A stretch of DNA of 64,000 nucleotides. It comes from Nevskia sp. Its GTDB lineage: Bacteria > Pseudomonadota > Gammaproteobacteria > Nevskiales > Nevskiaceae. A program made the translations under genes and the position numbers. Below, piece after piece: positions 54,929-63,841 of the stretch. The stretch covers positions 1 through 64,000 of the forward strand of contig NZ_JAKFUM010000017.1 of assembly GCF_021732705.1 (NCBI RefSeq). Reading direction: 5' to 3'. The notes beneath the pieces were generated by a model that saw nothing but the letters and a program-made list of their open reading frames with translations, made no database searches and had not been told where the DNA came from. Every line of letters starts with the position of its first letter. Positions within the stretch are counted from its first letter, which is position 1.

Positions 54929-55486
54929 TCAGGGCTTGAACGTGAAGCTCACGCCGCCGAGCACGATCGCGCCTTCGCCCACTTCCGGACCGGACGTCGC
55001 GACGTTGATCTCGGCGCCGGCGCTGACGGCAAGCTGCACGCCGTACTGGCCGCTGTTGCCGAAGCGCCACGCGTAGCCGCCGCGCACGGTCGGCTGGAAC
55101 ACGGTGATGTCGCTCGTGCCGGAGCCGGGGCCGCGGTAGTCGATCTCGAGGAAGAACAGTTCGAGGCGGCCGCCGGCGAACCAGCCGGTCTGGTTCGGGC
55201 CGAAGTAGCGGTCGACCGTGCCGCCGAAGCCGAAGCCGCCGCCGCTTTCGTCATCGAACTCGCCGTTGTTGCCGCGCTCGGCCACGTTATAGCCGGCATG
55301 CAGCGAGCCGTAGTAGTTGTTCGACAGCGGCAGGCCGAGACCACCGGTGAAGATCACGCCGGACGGATAGCCGCGGATTTCGCCGAACGGCTCGAACTGC
55401 TCGGCCTGCGCCGGCACCGCAGCCAATGCCGCGATGGTTGGAACGGCCGCCAGCAGCCAGCGGGAAAGTGTCGAACGTGGGGTCAT
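54929..55486 (-). CDS. Outer-membrane beta-barrel protein
   Basis: A 185-residue exported protein with signal peptide (LAAVPTIAALAAVPAQAEQ) and alternating amphipathic strands rich in Gly and Tyr/Phe (GGLGLPLSNNYYGSLHAGYNV, GGRLELFFLEIDYRG, TVFQPTVRGGYAWRFG), ending GGVSFTFKP with aromatic terminus region. An eight-stranded outer-membrane barrel is likely. No specific family is recognised. It precedes the TonB-like and SUMF1-like genes by 48 bp in the same direction and may form an envelope module with them. Confidence 0.78.
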   Translation of the reverse strand: MTPRSTLSRWLLAAVPTIAALAAVPAQAEQFEPFGEIRGYPSGVIFTGGLGLPLSNNYYGSLHAGYNVAERGNNGEFDDESGGGFGFGGTVDRYFGPNQTGWFAGGRLELFFLEIDYRGPGSGTSDITVFQPTVRGGYAWRFGNSGQYGVQLAVSAGAEINVATSGPEVGEGAIVLGGVSFTFKP

Positions 55487-55708
55487 GGTCGGTCAGCCTC
55501 GAACAGCGGTTTGGGGGCGAAAACAGAGCCTACAACAGAAGGTCGCGTCAACGGTTTGTCGAAAGCCAAGGTCCGCACCGGCCCCGCGCCAGCATAGATA
55601 ACGGCGGTGCCGCGGCCAGCGGCCCGTACGAAAGGCGGGATCGATGCATCCGCGGAAACGCGGACTGCCAAGGACCGTTGGCGCAGCCGCGCCGCGCGAC
55701 CGTGCCGC

Positions 55709-56431
55709 TCAGTAGCGCGTGGTCAGTTCCAGCAGCCAGGCCGGCGCGTGGTCGAGCAGCCAGATTTCGACGTCATGGTCGTAGCCGCTGACGATGCCGA
55801 GGCCGATCAGCAGGAAGGCCAGCCCGAGCACGAGCTTGCCGCCGCGCGCGGCGCCGATCATCCGCCCGCGCACGCGCACCAGCGCCTGTCGCGACAGGCT
55901 GCCGACGATGACCAGCGGCAGTGCCGCACCGAGACCGAAGACCAGCATCACCAGCGCGGCCTGACCGAGATTCTGACCGGCGCTGGCCAGCGTTGCCGCG
56001 GCACCGAGCGTCGGCCCGACGCACGGCGTCCAGACCATGCCGAGAATCAGGCCGACCAGCAGCTGCCCGTGCCAGCCGGCGCCATCGACCCGCGCCGACC
56101 ACTGGCCGCCGCGGTTCGCCAGCGCGCTGCCGAGCCGCGTGAACGCAGCCTGCAGCGGCGGGATCAGCAGCACCGCCGCGAAGCCGATCAGCAGCACGCC
56201 GGCCACTTGCCGGAACACGTCCTCGGTCAGCCCCAGCGACACGCCGACGGTGGCGATGAACAGGCCGAGGGTGGTGAACGACACGGTGAGCCCGACGCCG
56301 AGCGCCAGCGCGCCGTGGCGATGCGCCGATGCCGCCGTCGAGATCACGATCGGCAGCAGCGGCAGCACGCACGGCGACAGGGTCGACAGCACGCCGGACA
56401 GCGCCGCCAGCGGCAGCGTCGCCAGATTCAT
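55709..56431 (-). CDS. CcdA/DsbD-beta-type thiol-disulfide transporter
   Basis: A 240-residue inner-membrane protein with six helices. The hallmark Cys residues occur in LSTLSPCVLPLLPIV (helix 1) and MVWTPCVGPTLGAA (helix 4). Such proteins pass electrons from cytoplasmic thioredoxin to a periplasmic acceptor for cytochrome c maturation or disulfide repair. The adjacent upstream gene encodes an exported thioredoxin-like protein, the expected partner. The C-terminal part (GYDHDVEIWLLDHAPAWLLELTTRY) is typical of the short CcdA group. Confidence 0.93.
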   Translation of the reverse strand: MNLATLPLAALSGVLSTLSPCVLPLLPIVISTAASAHRHGALALGVGLTVSFTTLGLFIATVGVSLGLTEDVFRQVAGVLLIGFAAVLLIPPLQAAFTRLGSALANRGGQWSARVDGAGWHGQLLVGLILGMVWTPCVGPTLGAAATLASAGQNLGQAALVMLVFGLGAALPLVIVGSLSRQALVRVRGRMIGAARGGKLVLGLAFLLIGLGIVSGYDHDVEIWLLDHAPAWLLELTTRY

Positions 56432-56458
56432 CGGCAGACCTCGGCCCGGCGCCTGCGA

Positions 56459-56866
56459 TCAGAGCGCCTTGTCGAGCAGCGCGCCGATGTCGCCTTTCGA
56501 GGTGATGCCAGTCGCGCGGGCCACTTCCTGACCGCCGGCGAACAGCACCAGCGTGCTCTGGCGCGACACGTTGAACTGCTTGCGCACGTCCTTCTGGCGG
56601 TCGAAATCGACGACCAGCACGGTGACGTTCGCGTACTTCGGATCATTCACCAGCGACTTCACGACCGGCGCCTGCGCGCGGCAGGTCGGGCACCACTCGG
56701 CGTGAACCTGCAGCAGCACCGGCGCACCGGATTGCAGGGCCTGACCGTAGGCTTCGGCGGTATACGGCGCGATGCCGCCGGCGTGGGCGACGCTGCCGAG
56801 CAGGCTGGCGGCGACCAGCGCGACAACGGCGAGCAGACGGCGGAGGGTCGATTGGATCGAGGACAT
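56459..56866 (-). CDS. Periplasmic thioredoxin-like protein with CPTC site
   Basis: A 135-residue exported protein: signal peptide (LLAVVALVAASLLGSVAHAG), then a thioredoxin fold with LLQVHAEWCPTCRAQAPVV, VTVLVVDFDRQKD and RQSTLVLFAGGQEVAR. The WCPTC site should be kept reduced by the CcdA-type partner 27 bp downstream. ATG 56866 has GGAG six bases upstream and is preferred to the TTG at 56875. Possible tasks are cytochrome c heme attachment or reduction of other periplasmic disulfides. Confidence 0.93.
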   Translation of the reverse strand: MSSIQSTLRRLLAVVALVAASLLGSVAHAGGIAPYTAEAYGQALQSGAPVLLQVHAEWCPTCRAQAPVVKSLVNDPKYANVTVLVVDFDRQKDVRKQFNVSRQSTLVLFAGGQEVARATGITSKGDIGALLDKAL

Positions 56867-57006
56867 GGCGGGCAAGCTCCGGGAGCGGGAAAGTCGGCAG
56901 CGTGCGTGCGCCGTGCGGCAGCGGCTATGCCCGATGCGACCGCTTTCATGCCGTCCTGTTCCAACCGCCGCGCGCCCGGGCGGACGCGCAGCACTGGAAC
57001 GGACGA

Positions 57007-58890
57007 TCAGCGCAGCGCTTCGAGCTGCTCCCAGCGGGCATAGGCGCGGGTCAGTTCGCTGTCGATGATCGCGAGCCGCGCCTGCGTCGCCAGCGCCTGC
57101 TCGCGCTGCGTGGCGAAGAACTTCGGATCGCTGAGCTTCAGGCCCAGCTCGCGCTGCTCGTTTTCGAGCTTCTCGATCTGCTTCGGCAGATTGTCCAGCT
57201 CGCGCTTTTCCTTGGAGTTCAGGCCCGGGGCCGCCGTCACCACCGGCTTCGGCGCTTCGGCCTTCACCGTCTCGACCTTCTTCGGCTCCGGCCGCACCGC
57301 GGTGAACGACACATCCTTGCGCTGGCGCAGCCAGTCCTCGTAGCCGCCGACATACTCGCCGATGCGGCCGCCGCCTTCGTAGACGAAGGTGCGGGTGACG
57401 ACGTTGTTCAGGAATGCACGGTCATGGCTGACCATCAGCACGGTGCCCTGATAGTCGATCAGCAGCTCTTCGAGCAGATCGAGCGTCTCGACATCGAGAT
57501 CGTTGGTCGGCTCGTCGAGGATCAGCAGGTTCGACGGTTCGGCGAACAGGCGCGCCAGCAGCAGACGCGCGCGCTCTCCGCCGCTCAGTGCCTTGACCGG
57601 CGAGCGGGCACGATCCGGCGTGAACAGGAACTGCTGCAGGTAGCTCATGACGTGCAGCTGCTTGCCGTCGATGGTGACGAAGTCCTTGCCGCCGCCGATG
57701 TTCTCGAACACCGGCTTGGCATCGTCGAGCTGCGCGCGCAGCTGGTCGAAATACGCCACTTCGAGCTTCGAGCCGTTGCGCACGGTGCCGCTGTCCGGTT
57801 CCAGCTTGGCCAGCAGCAGGTTCAGCAAGGTGGTCTTGCCGGCGCCGTTCGGGCCGATGATGCCGATCTTGTCGCCGCGCAGGATCGTGGTCGAGAAGTT
57901 CTTGACGATCAGCTTGTCGCCACGCGAGAAGCTGATGTTCTTCGCTTCCGCGACCAGCTTTCCGGACTTCTCCGCTTCCTGCAGCACCAGCTTCGCTTCG
58001 CCGGACAGTTCGCGCCGCGCCGCATATTCGCTGCGCAGCTTCTTGAGGCGCTCGACGCGGCCCTGATCGCGCACGCGCCGCGCCTTGATGCCCTTGCGGA
58101 TCCAGACCTCTTCCTGCGCCAGCTTCTTGTCGAACAGCGCGTTGGCCTGTTCCTCGATCCGCAGCGCCTCTTCCTTGCGCACCAGATATTCGTCATAGGT
58201 GCCGGGCCAACTGCGCAGGATGCCGCGATCCAGCTCGATGATCCGGGTCGCCAGGCGGCGCAGGAAGGCGCGGTCATGGGTGATGAACAGCAGGGTGCCG
58301 GGCCAGGTGGCGAGGAAATCCTCGAGCCAAGTGATCGAGTCGATGTCGAGATGGTTGGTCGGCTCGTCCAGCAGCAGCACGTCCGGCTCGGCGACCAGCG
58401 CCCGGGCCAGCAGCGCGCGGCGCTTCAGACCGCCGGACAGCTCGGCGAAATCGAGGTCCGGCGGCAGCTGCAGGCGCTCGACCATCGCATGCACCTTGCT
58501 GTCGATGGTCCAGCCATCGAGCGCCTCGAGCGCGGTCTGCACGCGGCCGAGCTTGTCCATGTTGTCCGGCTCGTGCAGCAGCAGATGGTGGTACTCCGCG
58601 ACCAGCCGACCGGCCTTGCCGAGCCCGTCGGCCACCACCTCGAACACCGAGCCTTCGATGCCGGTCGGCACGTCCTGCGGCAGTTCGGTGATGCGCAGGC
58701 CCTGGCTGCGCACCAGTTCGCCGGAATCGATCGCGACTTCGCCGGTCAGCACCTTCATCAGGGTCGACTTGCCGGTCCCGTTGCGGCCGACCAGACACAG
58801 GCGCTCGCCGGCATCGAGCGTGAAGTTGACCTGATCGAGCAACACCGTGTTGCCGAGGTTGAGATTCACGTTCTTGAAGCTGATCAGCAT
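57007..58890 (-). CDS. uup: ABC-F ATPase Uup
   Basis: A 627-residue ABC-F protein with two ATPase domains and no membrane segments. Walker A sites are LVGRNGTGKSTL (about 35-46) and IGPNGAGKTTL (about 345); the signatures LSGGLKRRA and LSGGERARL, and Walker B LLLDEPTNHLD and LILDEPTNDLD, are complete. The C-terminal 90 residues form the coiled-coil DNA/RNA-binding tail of Uup (SKEKRELDNLPKQIEKLENEQRELGLKL). Uup acts on ribosomes and prevents precise excision of transposons. It is single-gene, with divergent deaD 262 bp away. Confidence 0.95.
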   Translation of the reverse strand: MLISFKNVNLNLGNTVLLDQVNFTLDAGERLCLVGRNGTGKSTLMKVLTGEVAIDSGELVRSQGLRITELPQDVPTGIEGSVFEVVADGLGKAGRLVAEYHHLLLHEPDNMDKLGRVQTALEALDGWTIDSKVHAMVERLQLPPDLDFAELSGGLKRRALLARALVAEPDVLLLDEPTNHLDIDSITWLEDFLATWPGTLLFITHDRAFLRRLATRIIELDRGILRSWPGTYDEYLVRKEEALRIEEQANALFDKKLAQEEVWIRKGIKARRVRDQGRVERLKKLRSEYAARRELSGEAKLVLQEAEKSGKLVAEAKNISFSRGDKLIVKNFSTTILRGDKIGIIGPNGAGKTTLLNLLLAKLEPDSGTVRNGSKLEVAYFDQLRAQLDDAKPVFENIGGGKDFVTIDGKQLHVMSYLQQFLFTPDRARSPVKALSGGERARLLLARLFAEPSNLLILDEPTNDLDVETLDLLEELLIDYQGTVLMVSHDRAFLNNVVTRTFVYEGGGRIGEYVGGYEDWLRQRKDVSFTAVRPEPKKVETVKAEAPKPVVTAAPGLNSKEKRELDNLPKQIEKLENEQRELGLKLSDPKFFATQREQALATQARLAIIDSELTRAYARWEQLEALR

Positions 58891-59152
58891 GGACGGCTCT
58901 GGCGACGCGCGGGGGAGGGTCGCGATTGTACGGACTTCCCGATGACGGCTTTGCCGGCGGGCCTGCCATCGGACCGGTGGGCGGTGCCATCCGGGCGCGC
59001 AACGTGCCGAAAAAGCCGGCTAGCCGAAATGGTCCGGGCCACAAGCGAGTAAAATCGCGCGGCCATTCGAGTGCCGCAGTTTTTGTGGGCGTTCGTATCC
59101 CCATGAAAACCCCCTGGACGCTCGTGCCCGAGCGTTCCTATCAGGTCCCGAC

Positions 59153-61102
59153 ATGTCCGATTCCGCTGCAGAAACCTCCGTCACCTTCCGCGATCTGGCG
59201 TTGTCCGAGCACGTGCTCGAAGCGCTCGATGCCGTGGGCTACGAATCCCCGTCGCCGATCCAGGGCGCGACCATTCCGCATCTGCTGTCGGGCCGCGATG
59301 TCCTCGGCCAGGCCCAGACCGGCACCGGCAAGACCGCTGCGTTCGCGCTGCCGATCCTGTCGAAGCTCGATGCCGAGCAGCGCCTGCCGCAGGCGCTGGT
59401 GCTGGCGCCGACGCGCGAGCTGGCGATCCAGGTGGCCGAGGCGTTCCAGAAGTACGCCGCCAAGATTCCGGGCTTCCACGTGCTACCGATCTACGGCGGC
59501 CAGAGTTACGGCCCGCAGCTGTCGGCCTTGAAGCGCGGCGTTCATGTCGTCGTCGGCACGCCGGGCCGCGTGCTCGATCACATGAAGCGCGGCACGCTGG
59601 ATCTGTCGCAGATCAAGTGTCTGGTGCTCGACGAAGCCGACGAGATGCTGCGCATGGGCTTCATCGAGGACGTCGAGTACGTGCTCAAGGAAACCCCGCC
59701 GCAGCGGCAGGTCGCGCTGTTCTCGGCAACCATGCCGGCGGTGATCCGCCGCATCGCCCAGACCTACCTGAAGGACCCGGCCGAAGTCACGATCAAGTCG
59801 AAGACGTCCACCGCGACCAACATCCGCCAGCGCTACTGGCTGGTGTCGGGCTACAACAAGCTCGACGCGCTGACCCGCATTCTCGAAGCCGAAAGCTTCG
59901 ACGGCATGATCATCTTCGCCCGCACCAAGGCGGCGACCCAGGAACTGGCGGACAAGCTCGAAGCGCGCGGCTACAACGTCGCCGCGCTCAACGGCGACAT
60001 GGAACAGCGCGCGCGCGAACTGACCGTGAACCGGCTCAAGGACGGCCGCCTCGACATCGTCGTCGCCACCGATGTCGCCGCCCGCGGTCTGGACGTCGAG
60101 CGCATCAGCCACGTCTTCAACTACGACATTCCGACCGACACCGAAAGCTACGTCCACCGCATCGGCCGCACCGGCCGCGCCGGGCGCTCGGGCGAAGCGA
60201 TCCTGTTCGTGTCGCCGCGCGAGCGGCACATGCTGAAGCTGATCGAGCGCGCCACGCGCCAGCCGATCACGCCGATGGAACTGCCGTCGATCGAGGCGGT
60301 GAACACGCAGCGCATCGCGCGCTTCACGCAGAAGATCGCCGACGCGCTCGAAAGCGGCGGCCTCGATCCGTTCCGCCAGATCCTGACCGAGTTCGAGCGC
60401 GAGCGGAACGTCACCGCGCTCGACATCGCCGCAGCACTCGCCAAGCTGGTGCAGGGCGACGCCGACCTTCTGCTCGACGATGTGCCGGAGCCGCCGAAGG
60501 CGCGCGGCTACACGGTCGAATCCAGTGCCTCGGCGCCGCCGCGTCGCGAGTACGAGCGCCGCGAGCGCCCGGAACGCGGTGATCGACCGGAACGCACCGA
60601 GCAGAGCGGTTCATCGCTGCGCCCGCGGCCGGCCCGTCCGGATGCCCCGCCGCGCGCCGAGCGCCCGGAACGCATCGAACGGCCCGAACGCGCCAGCCGA
60701 CCGGAGGCCGCCTCGTTCGAACGGCGTCCGCCGGCGACGGCCGATCGTGGCGACGACGCGCCGCGCCCGAAGCGCACGCCGCGCGAGGAAGCGGTGCCGA
60801 TGGAAACCTTCCGCGTCGAGGTCGGCCACGCCCATGGCGTGAAGCCGGGCAACATCGTCGGTGCGATCGCCAACGAAGCCGGTGTCGAATCGAGCTTCAT
60901 CGGCCGCATCGAGATCGAGAACGAGTACAGCCTCGTCGACCTGCCGGCCGGCATGCCGAAGGAAATCTTCCGCGACCTGCAGAAGGTCTGGGTCGTCGGC
61001 CGTCAGCTCAAGCTCAGCCGCCTGAACGCGCCGCCGGCGAAGACGCCGTACGAGGCTTCCGCCGGGCCGCGGCCGAAGCCGAAGAAGCCGCGTCCGGCCT
61101 GA
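59153..61102 (+). CDS. deaD: DEAD-box RNA helicase DeaD/CsdA
   Basis: A 649-residue cold-shock-type RNA helicase. Core motifs are Q (SPSPIQGATIP), I (AQTGTGKT), Ia/Ib, II (DEAD), III (SAT), V and VI (HRIGRTGRAGR). Next comes the DeaD dimerisation region, then a low-complexity Arg/Glu/Pro linker (about 455-560, ERRERPERGDRPERTE-type repeats) and the C-terminal DbpA/CsdA RNA-binding domain (FRVEVGHAHGVKPGNIVGAIANEAGVESSFIGRIEIENEYSLVDLPAGM). It remodels ribosomal and messenger RNA. The leader is 262 bp from uup, with TAAAAT at 59050-59055 as a possible -10 box; long leaders are common in cold-shock genes. Confidence 0.96.
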   Translation: MSDSAAETSVTFRDLALSEHVLEALDAVGYESPSPIQGATIPHLLSGRDVLGQAQTGTGKTAAFALPILSKLDAEQRLPQALVLAPTRELAIQVAEAFQKYAAKIPGFHVLPIYGGQSYGPQLSALKRGVHVVVGTPGRVLDHMKRGTLDLSQIKCLVLDEADEMLRMGFIEDVEYVLKETPPQRQVALFSATMPAVIRRIAQTYLKDPAEVTIKSKTSTATNIRQRYWLVSGYNKLDALTRILEAESFDGMIIFARTKAATQELADKLEARGYNVAALNGDMEQRARELTVNRLKDGRLDIVVATDVAARGLDVERISHVFNYDIPTDTESYVHRIGRTGRAGRSGEAILFVSPRERHMLKLIERATRQPITPMELPSIEAVNTQRIARFTQKIADALESGGLDPFRQILTEFERERNVTALDIAAALAKLVQGDADLLLDDVPEPPKARGYTVESSASAPPRREYERRERPERGDRPERTEQSGSSLRPRPARPDAPPRAERPERIERPERASRPEAASFERRPPATADRGDDAPRPKRTPREEAVPMETFRVEVGHAHGVKPGNIVGAIANEAGVESSFIGRIEIENEYSLVDLPAGMPKEIFRDLQKVWVVGRQLKLSRLNAPPAKTPYEASAGPRPKPKKPRPA

Positions 61103-61122
61103 TCGAGCCGGCGCGTCGCGCC

Positions 61123-61157
61123 AAGCCCGGCCTGCCCCTGCGGCAGGCCGGGCTTTC
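61123..61157 (+). terminator. Intrinsic terminator after deaD
   Basis: Stem AAGCCCGGCCTGCC/GGCAGGCCGGGCTT (14 bp) with a CCTGC loop and a short T tract, about 20 bp after the deaD stop. Confidence 0.8.
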
Positions 61158-61329
61158 TGCGTTCTGGGGCCGGTCAGCCGCAGGCCCGGTCAATGGCGAA
61201 TCGACCGTTCGGCGGGATTTTCGCGAGCCGCGCGCAGTTCAGGATCGGTTCAGGGCCTCGCTCGCAATCTGTGCTCGCACGGTGCCAATCCGGCATCGCA
61301 ACCGGTCCGAACGGACCCCGGAGTTCGAC

Positions 61330-61767
61330 ATGCTCAAGACCATGATTTCTGCCACGGTGCTGATGGCCAGCGCCATCGCCCTGCCAGCCATGGCGGGCAG
61401 CCGCGGTGACACGATCCTCGGCGCCGCCATTGGTGCCGCAGCCGGTGCCGCGGTCGGCGATTCGATTGGCGGCCGCGATGCCGCGGTGTTCGGTGGCGCC
61501 ATCGGCGGCCTGGTTGGCGCCCAGATCGGCAGCAACAGCGGCAACCGCCGCGACTATCGCTACGACACGCGTCATGACGATCGCTACGACGGCCGTTACG
61601 GCGGCGGCTACGACCGTCGCGACAGCCGCTACGACGGCTACGGCCGCGGCTACACGACGCGCGAAGTCGAGTATCGCCGCGTCGAGTACCGTCGCCCGGC
61701 GCCGGGCTATGGCTACGATCGCCGTCATGACGATCGTCACCAGCACAACCGCTACTGCAACGACTGA
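61330..61767 (+). CDS. Glycine-zipper outer-membrane protein
   Basis: A 145-residue exported protein with signal peptide (MISATVLMASAIALPAMAGS) and a Gly-zipper 2TM-type core (TILGAAIGAAAGAAVGDSIGG and GGAIGGLVGAQIGSNSG). The C-terminal half is a charged, repetitive Arg/Asp/Tyr/Gly tail with repeated DRYDGRYGG and YRRVEYRR patterns and a closing HQHNRYCND. Such proteins are small structural components of the outer membrane. Function of the Tyr/Arg tail is unknown. No operon partner. Confidence 0.82.
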   Translation: MLKTMISATVLMASAIALPAMAGSRGDTILGAAIGAAAGAAVGDSIGGRDAAVFGGAIGGLVGAQIGSNSGNRRDYRYDTRHDDRYDGRYGGGYDRRDSRYDGYGRGYTTREVEYRRVEYRRPAPGYGYDRRHDDRHQHNRYCND

Positions 61768-61826
61768 TCGTCGATGCCGCGGTGCGGCGCCGAGTCGCTG
61801 GCGATCGCTCGCGGCGACTGGAAACG

Positions 61827-61855
61827 AAAAAGCCCGGCCAGGTGCCGGGCTTTTT
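61827..61855. terminator. Bidirectional terminator
   Basis: AAAAAGCCCGGC-CAGGT-GCCGGGCTTTTT, a perfect 12-bp stem with A and T tracts, between the convergent glycine-zipper and choice-of-anchor-I genes. Confidence 0.9.
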
Positions 61856-61887
61856 CTTGGGCCGCGCGGCCCTGATCCGTCAGGACC

Positions 61888-63585
61888 TCACTGGACGCTG
61901 ATCTGGAAGATCGCCGTCGTGCCGCTGACTTCGTTGCCGATCACCAGCAGCGGCTGACGGGTCGGGCTGTCCTTGGCGCTGATGAAGGCGAGGCCTTCCG
62001 GGCCGCTGTCGGTCGGCGCGGTGCCGGTCGGGCTCAGCGTGAAGTCTCGGCTGTTGACGTAGTCGACGAAGCGGGCGTTGGCCGGTTGGGTCACGTCGTA
62101 GACCATCACGCCGCCGATGCGCTCGAGGCCGATGAACGCGAACGTGCGGCCCTCGATCGTGCCGACGACCACGCCTTCCGGTTCCGGACCCTTGTTGTCG
62201 CTGCGGTCGTCCCGGGTGTTGTTGTCATTGCTGGCGTTGAACACGTTCGGCAGGCGTTCGGCGGTGATCGTTTCGAAGTCCGAGCCGGAATCGAACACGC
62301 GGGTGCCGTCGGACGAGTAGATCGAGAACGAGCGGCTGCCGAGCACCTCGATCGCCGTCAGCTGGCCGGCGGCATTGCGCGCGGTGGTCGCCGCGGTGGC
62401 GGTCAGGCGGCCGAGGGCGGCGTTGGCGCGCAGCGTGGTGATGCCGGTGGTGCCGCCGAACACGGCCGGATCGAGGCCCGGCGACGTCGCCAGCGCCGAC
62501 ACGCGGCGCGTTTCCTCGCCCGGGATGAAGTCGTTGCGATCGTCGCCTTCGTTTGCGGCGATGTAGTAGGTCTGACGACCGACGCGGTAGCTGGCGATGC
62601 CGTCCGGCTGGAACAGGCCCTTGACCGGCCAGTTGCGGATGCTGATCGCGTTGTCGCGGTCGCTGGCGTCCAGCTCGTTGCCGGGCAGCGAGTGGTCGAG
62701 GCTGCCGAGCGGGATGATCCGGGTCAGCGCTGGCGCGTTCAGATTGCTCAGGTCGATCACGCCGATGGCGTTGTTCTCCTGCAGCGTGACCCACGCGGTC
62801 TTGCTGTCGGCATCCACCGCGATGTATTCCGGCTCCAGATCCTGCGCGACGGTCGCGCCCGGGCCGTAGATGCGCACGCCGCTGGCGCGCAGCGTGTCGA
62901 TCTGGCTGTTCAGCGCACGGAAGTCGACGGTGCGGACCAGCGCATCCATGCTGACATTGCCGCCGAACAGGCAGCGCAGGATCGTCGCGACCGGGCGCTG
63001 GCCGGGCAGGCTGCGCAGGCAGTTGCTGGCGAAGCGCAGGTCGACGACGCTGACCGAGCCTTCCGGGTCGACCGAATCGGCGCGGCCGTAGCCATTCGAT
63101 TCGCCCTCGTTCGCCACCAGCAGCGCCTTGCCATCCGGCGTGAACACGACGTTGTCCGGCAGTGCGCCGACCTGCACTTCGGCGAGGCGGGTCAGGGTGC
63201 GGGCATCGAAGAACACGACCTTGCCCGGATCGGTCTTGACCGCCGCGGCAAACGCGACCGCGACCAGACCGTCATGCACGGCGACCGAGTTGGCATCGCC
63301 GCCGGTTTCGACCAGCGTGCGGATCAGCGTGGGCTGCGCCGGATTGGCGAAGTCGAGCACGTCGACGCTCGACGCGGCGGCGTTGATCACGAACAGACGC
63401 TGGCTGCGGGCATCGTGCGCGACGATTTCGGCGGCGCTGGCGTTGCGCAGGGTCGAGTCGTAGCGGCCGAGCAGCGACAGCGAGATCGATACCGGTTCGG
63501 CATTGCGCGGCGGCAGTGCGGCCGCCAGCATCGGAGCCGCGCAGAACAGCGCGGCAGCAGTCATCGTCACGAGCTTCTGGATCAT
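61888..63585 (-). CDS. Choice-of-anchor I family secreted protein
   Basis: A 565-residue exported protein. Signal peptide (MIQKLVTMTAAALFCAAPMLAAALP), then WD/YVTN-like propeller repeats (EIVAHDARSQRLFVINAAASSVDVLDFANPAQPTLIRTL, VVFTPDGKALLVANEGE, EYIAVDADSKTAWVTLQENNAIGVIDL) and a conserved ANEGDDRNDFIPGEE segment and GPEPEGVVVGTIEGRTFAFIGLERIGGVMVYDV. This is the choice-of-anchor-I family, often anchored or secreted and possibly metal-binding (NEGD, DRNDF). Its activity is uncertain; some relatives are grouped with phosphatase-like proteins. A Pho-box-like element lies upstream, which would tie it to phosphate shortage. Confidence 0.88.
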   Translation of the reverse strand: MIQKLVTMTAAALFCAAPMLAAALPPRNAEPVSISLSLLGRYDSTLRNASAAEIVAHDARSQRLFVINAAASSVDVLDFANPAQPTLIRTLVETGGDANSVAVHDGLVAVAFAAAVKTDPGKVVFFDARTLTRLAEVQVGALPDNVVFTPDGKALLVANEGESNGYGRADSVDPEGSVSVVDLRFASNCLRSLPGQRPVATILRCLFGGNVSMDALVRTVDFRALNSQIDTLRASGVRIYGPGATVAQDLEPEYIAVDADSKTAWVTLQENNAIGVIDLSNLNAPALTRIIPLGSLDHSLPGNELDASDRDNAISIRNWPVKGLFQPDGIASYRVGRQTYYIAANEGDDRNDFIPGEETRRVSALATSPGLDPAVFGGTTGITTLRANAALGRLTATAATTARNAAGQLTAIEVLGSRSFSIYSSDGTRVFDSGSDFETITAERLPNVFNASNDNNTRDDRSDNKGPEPEGVVVGTIEGRTFAFIGLERIGGVMVYDVTQPANARFVDYVNSRDFTLSPTGTAPTDSGPEGLAFISAKDSPTRQPLLVIGNEVSGTTAIFQISVQ

Positions 63586-63722
63586 CGTTCGGGTCTCTTT
63601 ACGTGGGGGCGGCAGCGGGCCAGCGTCGCGGACCGTATGACGGAAAGATGATCGGAAGATGACGAAACCATGCCGTTCGGCGCGCCGCCGGCGCTGCGCC
63701 GAAAACTTCATAGAACTGCCAT

Positions 63723-63746
63723 GAATGTCAGACAAATCATTGACAT
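63723..63746 (-). promoter_or_regulatory. Pho-box-like direct repeats
   Basis: On the minus strand TGTCA (63745-63741) and TGTCT (63734-63730) lie 11 bp apart, followed one period later by a weaker CATGG-type copy. An 11-bp period of TGTCA repeats is the layout of PhoB sites. The choice-of-anchor-I gene starts about 140 bp downstream. Confidence 0.35.
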
Positions 63747-63841
63747 GGCGCAGCCCGAACGCCGCGCTTGATGACGAATAACGAGCCCGGCCCGGCGTCG
63801 CGCGATGATGCTGCGCCCGCATTTGATCGACACTCCCGCGC

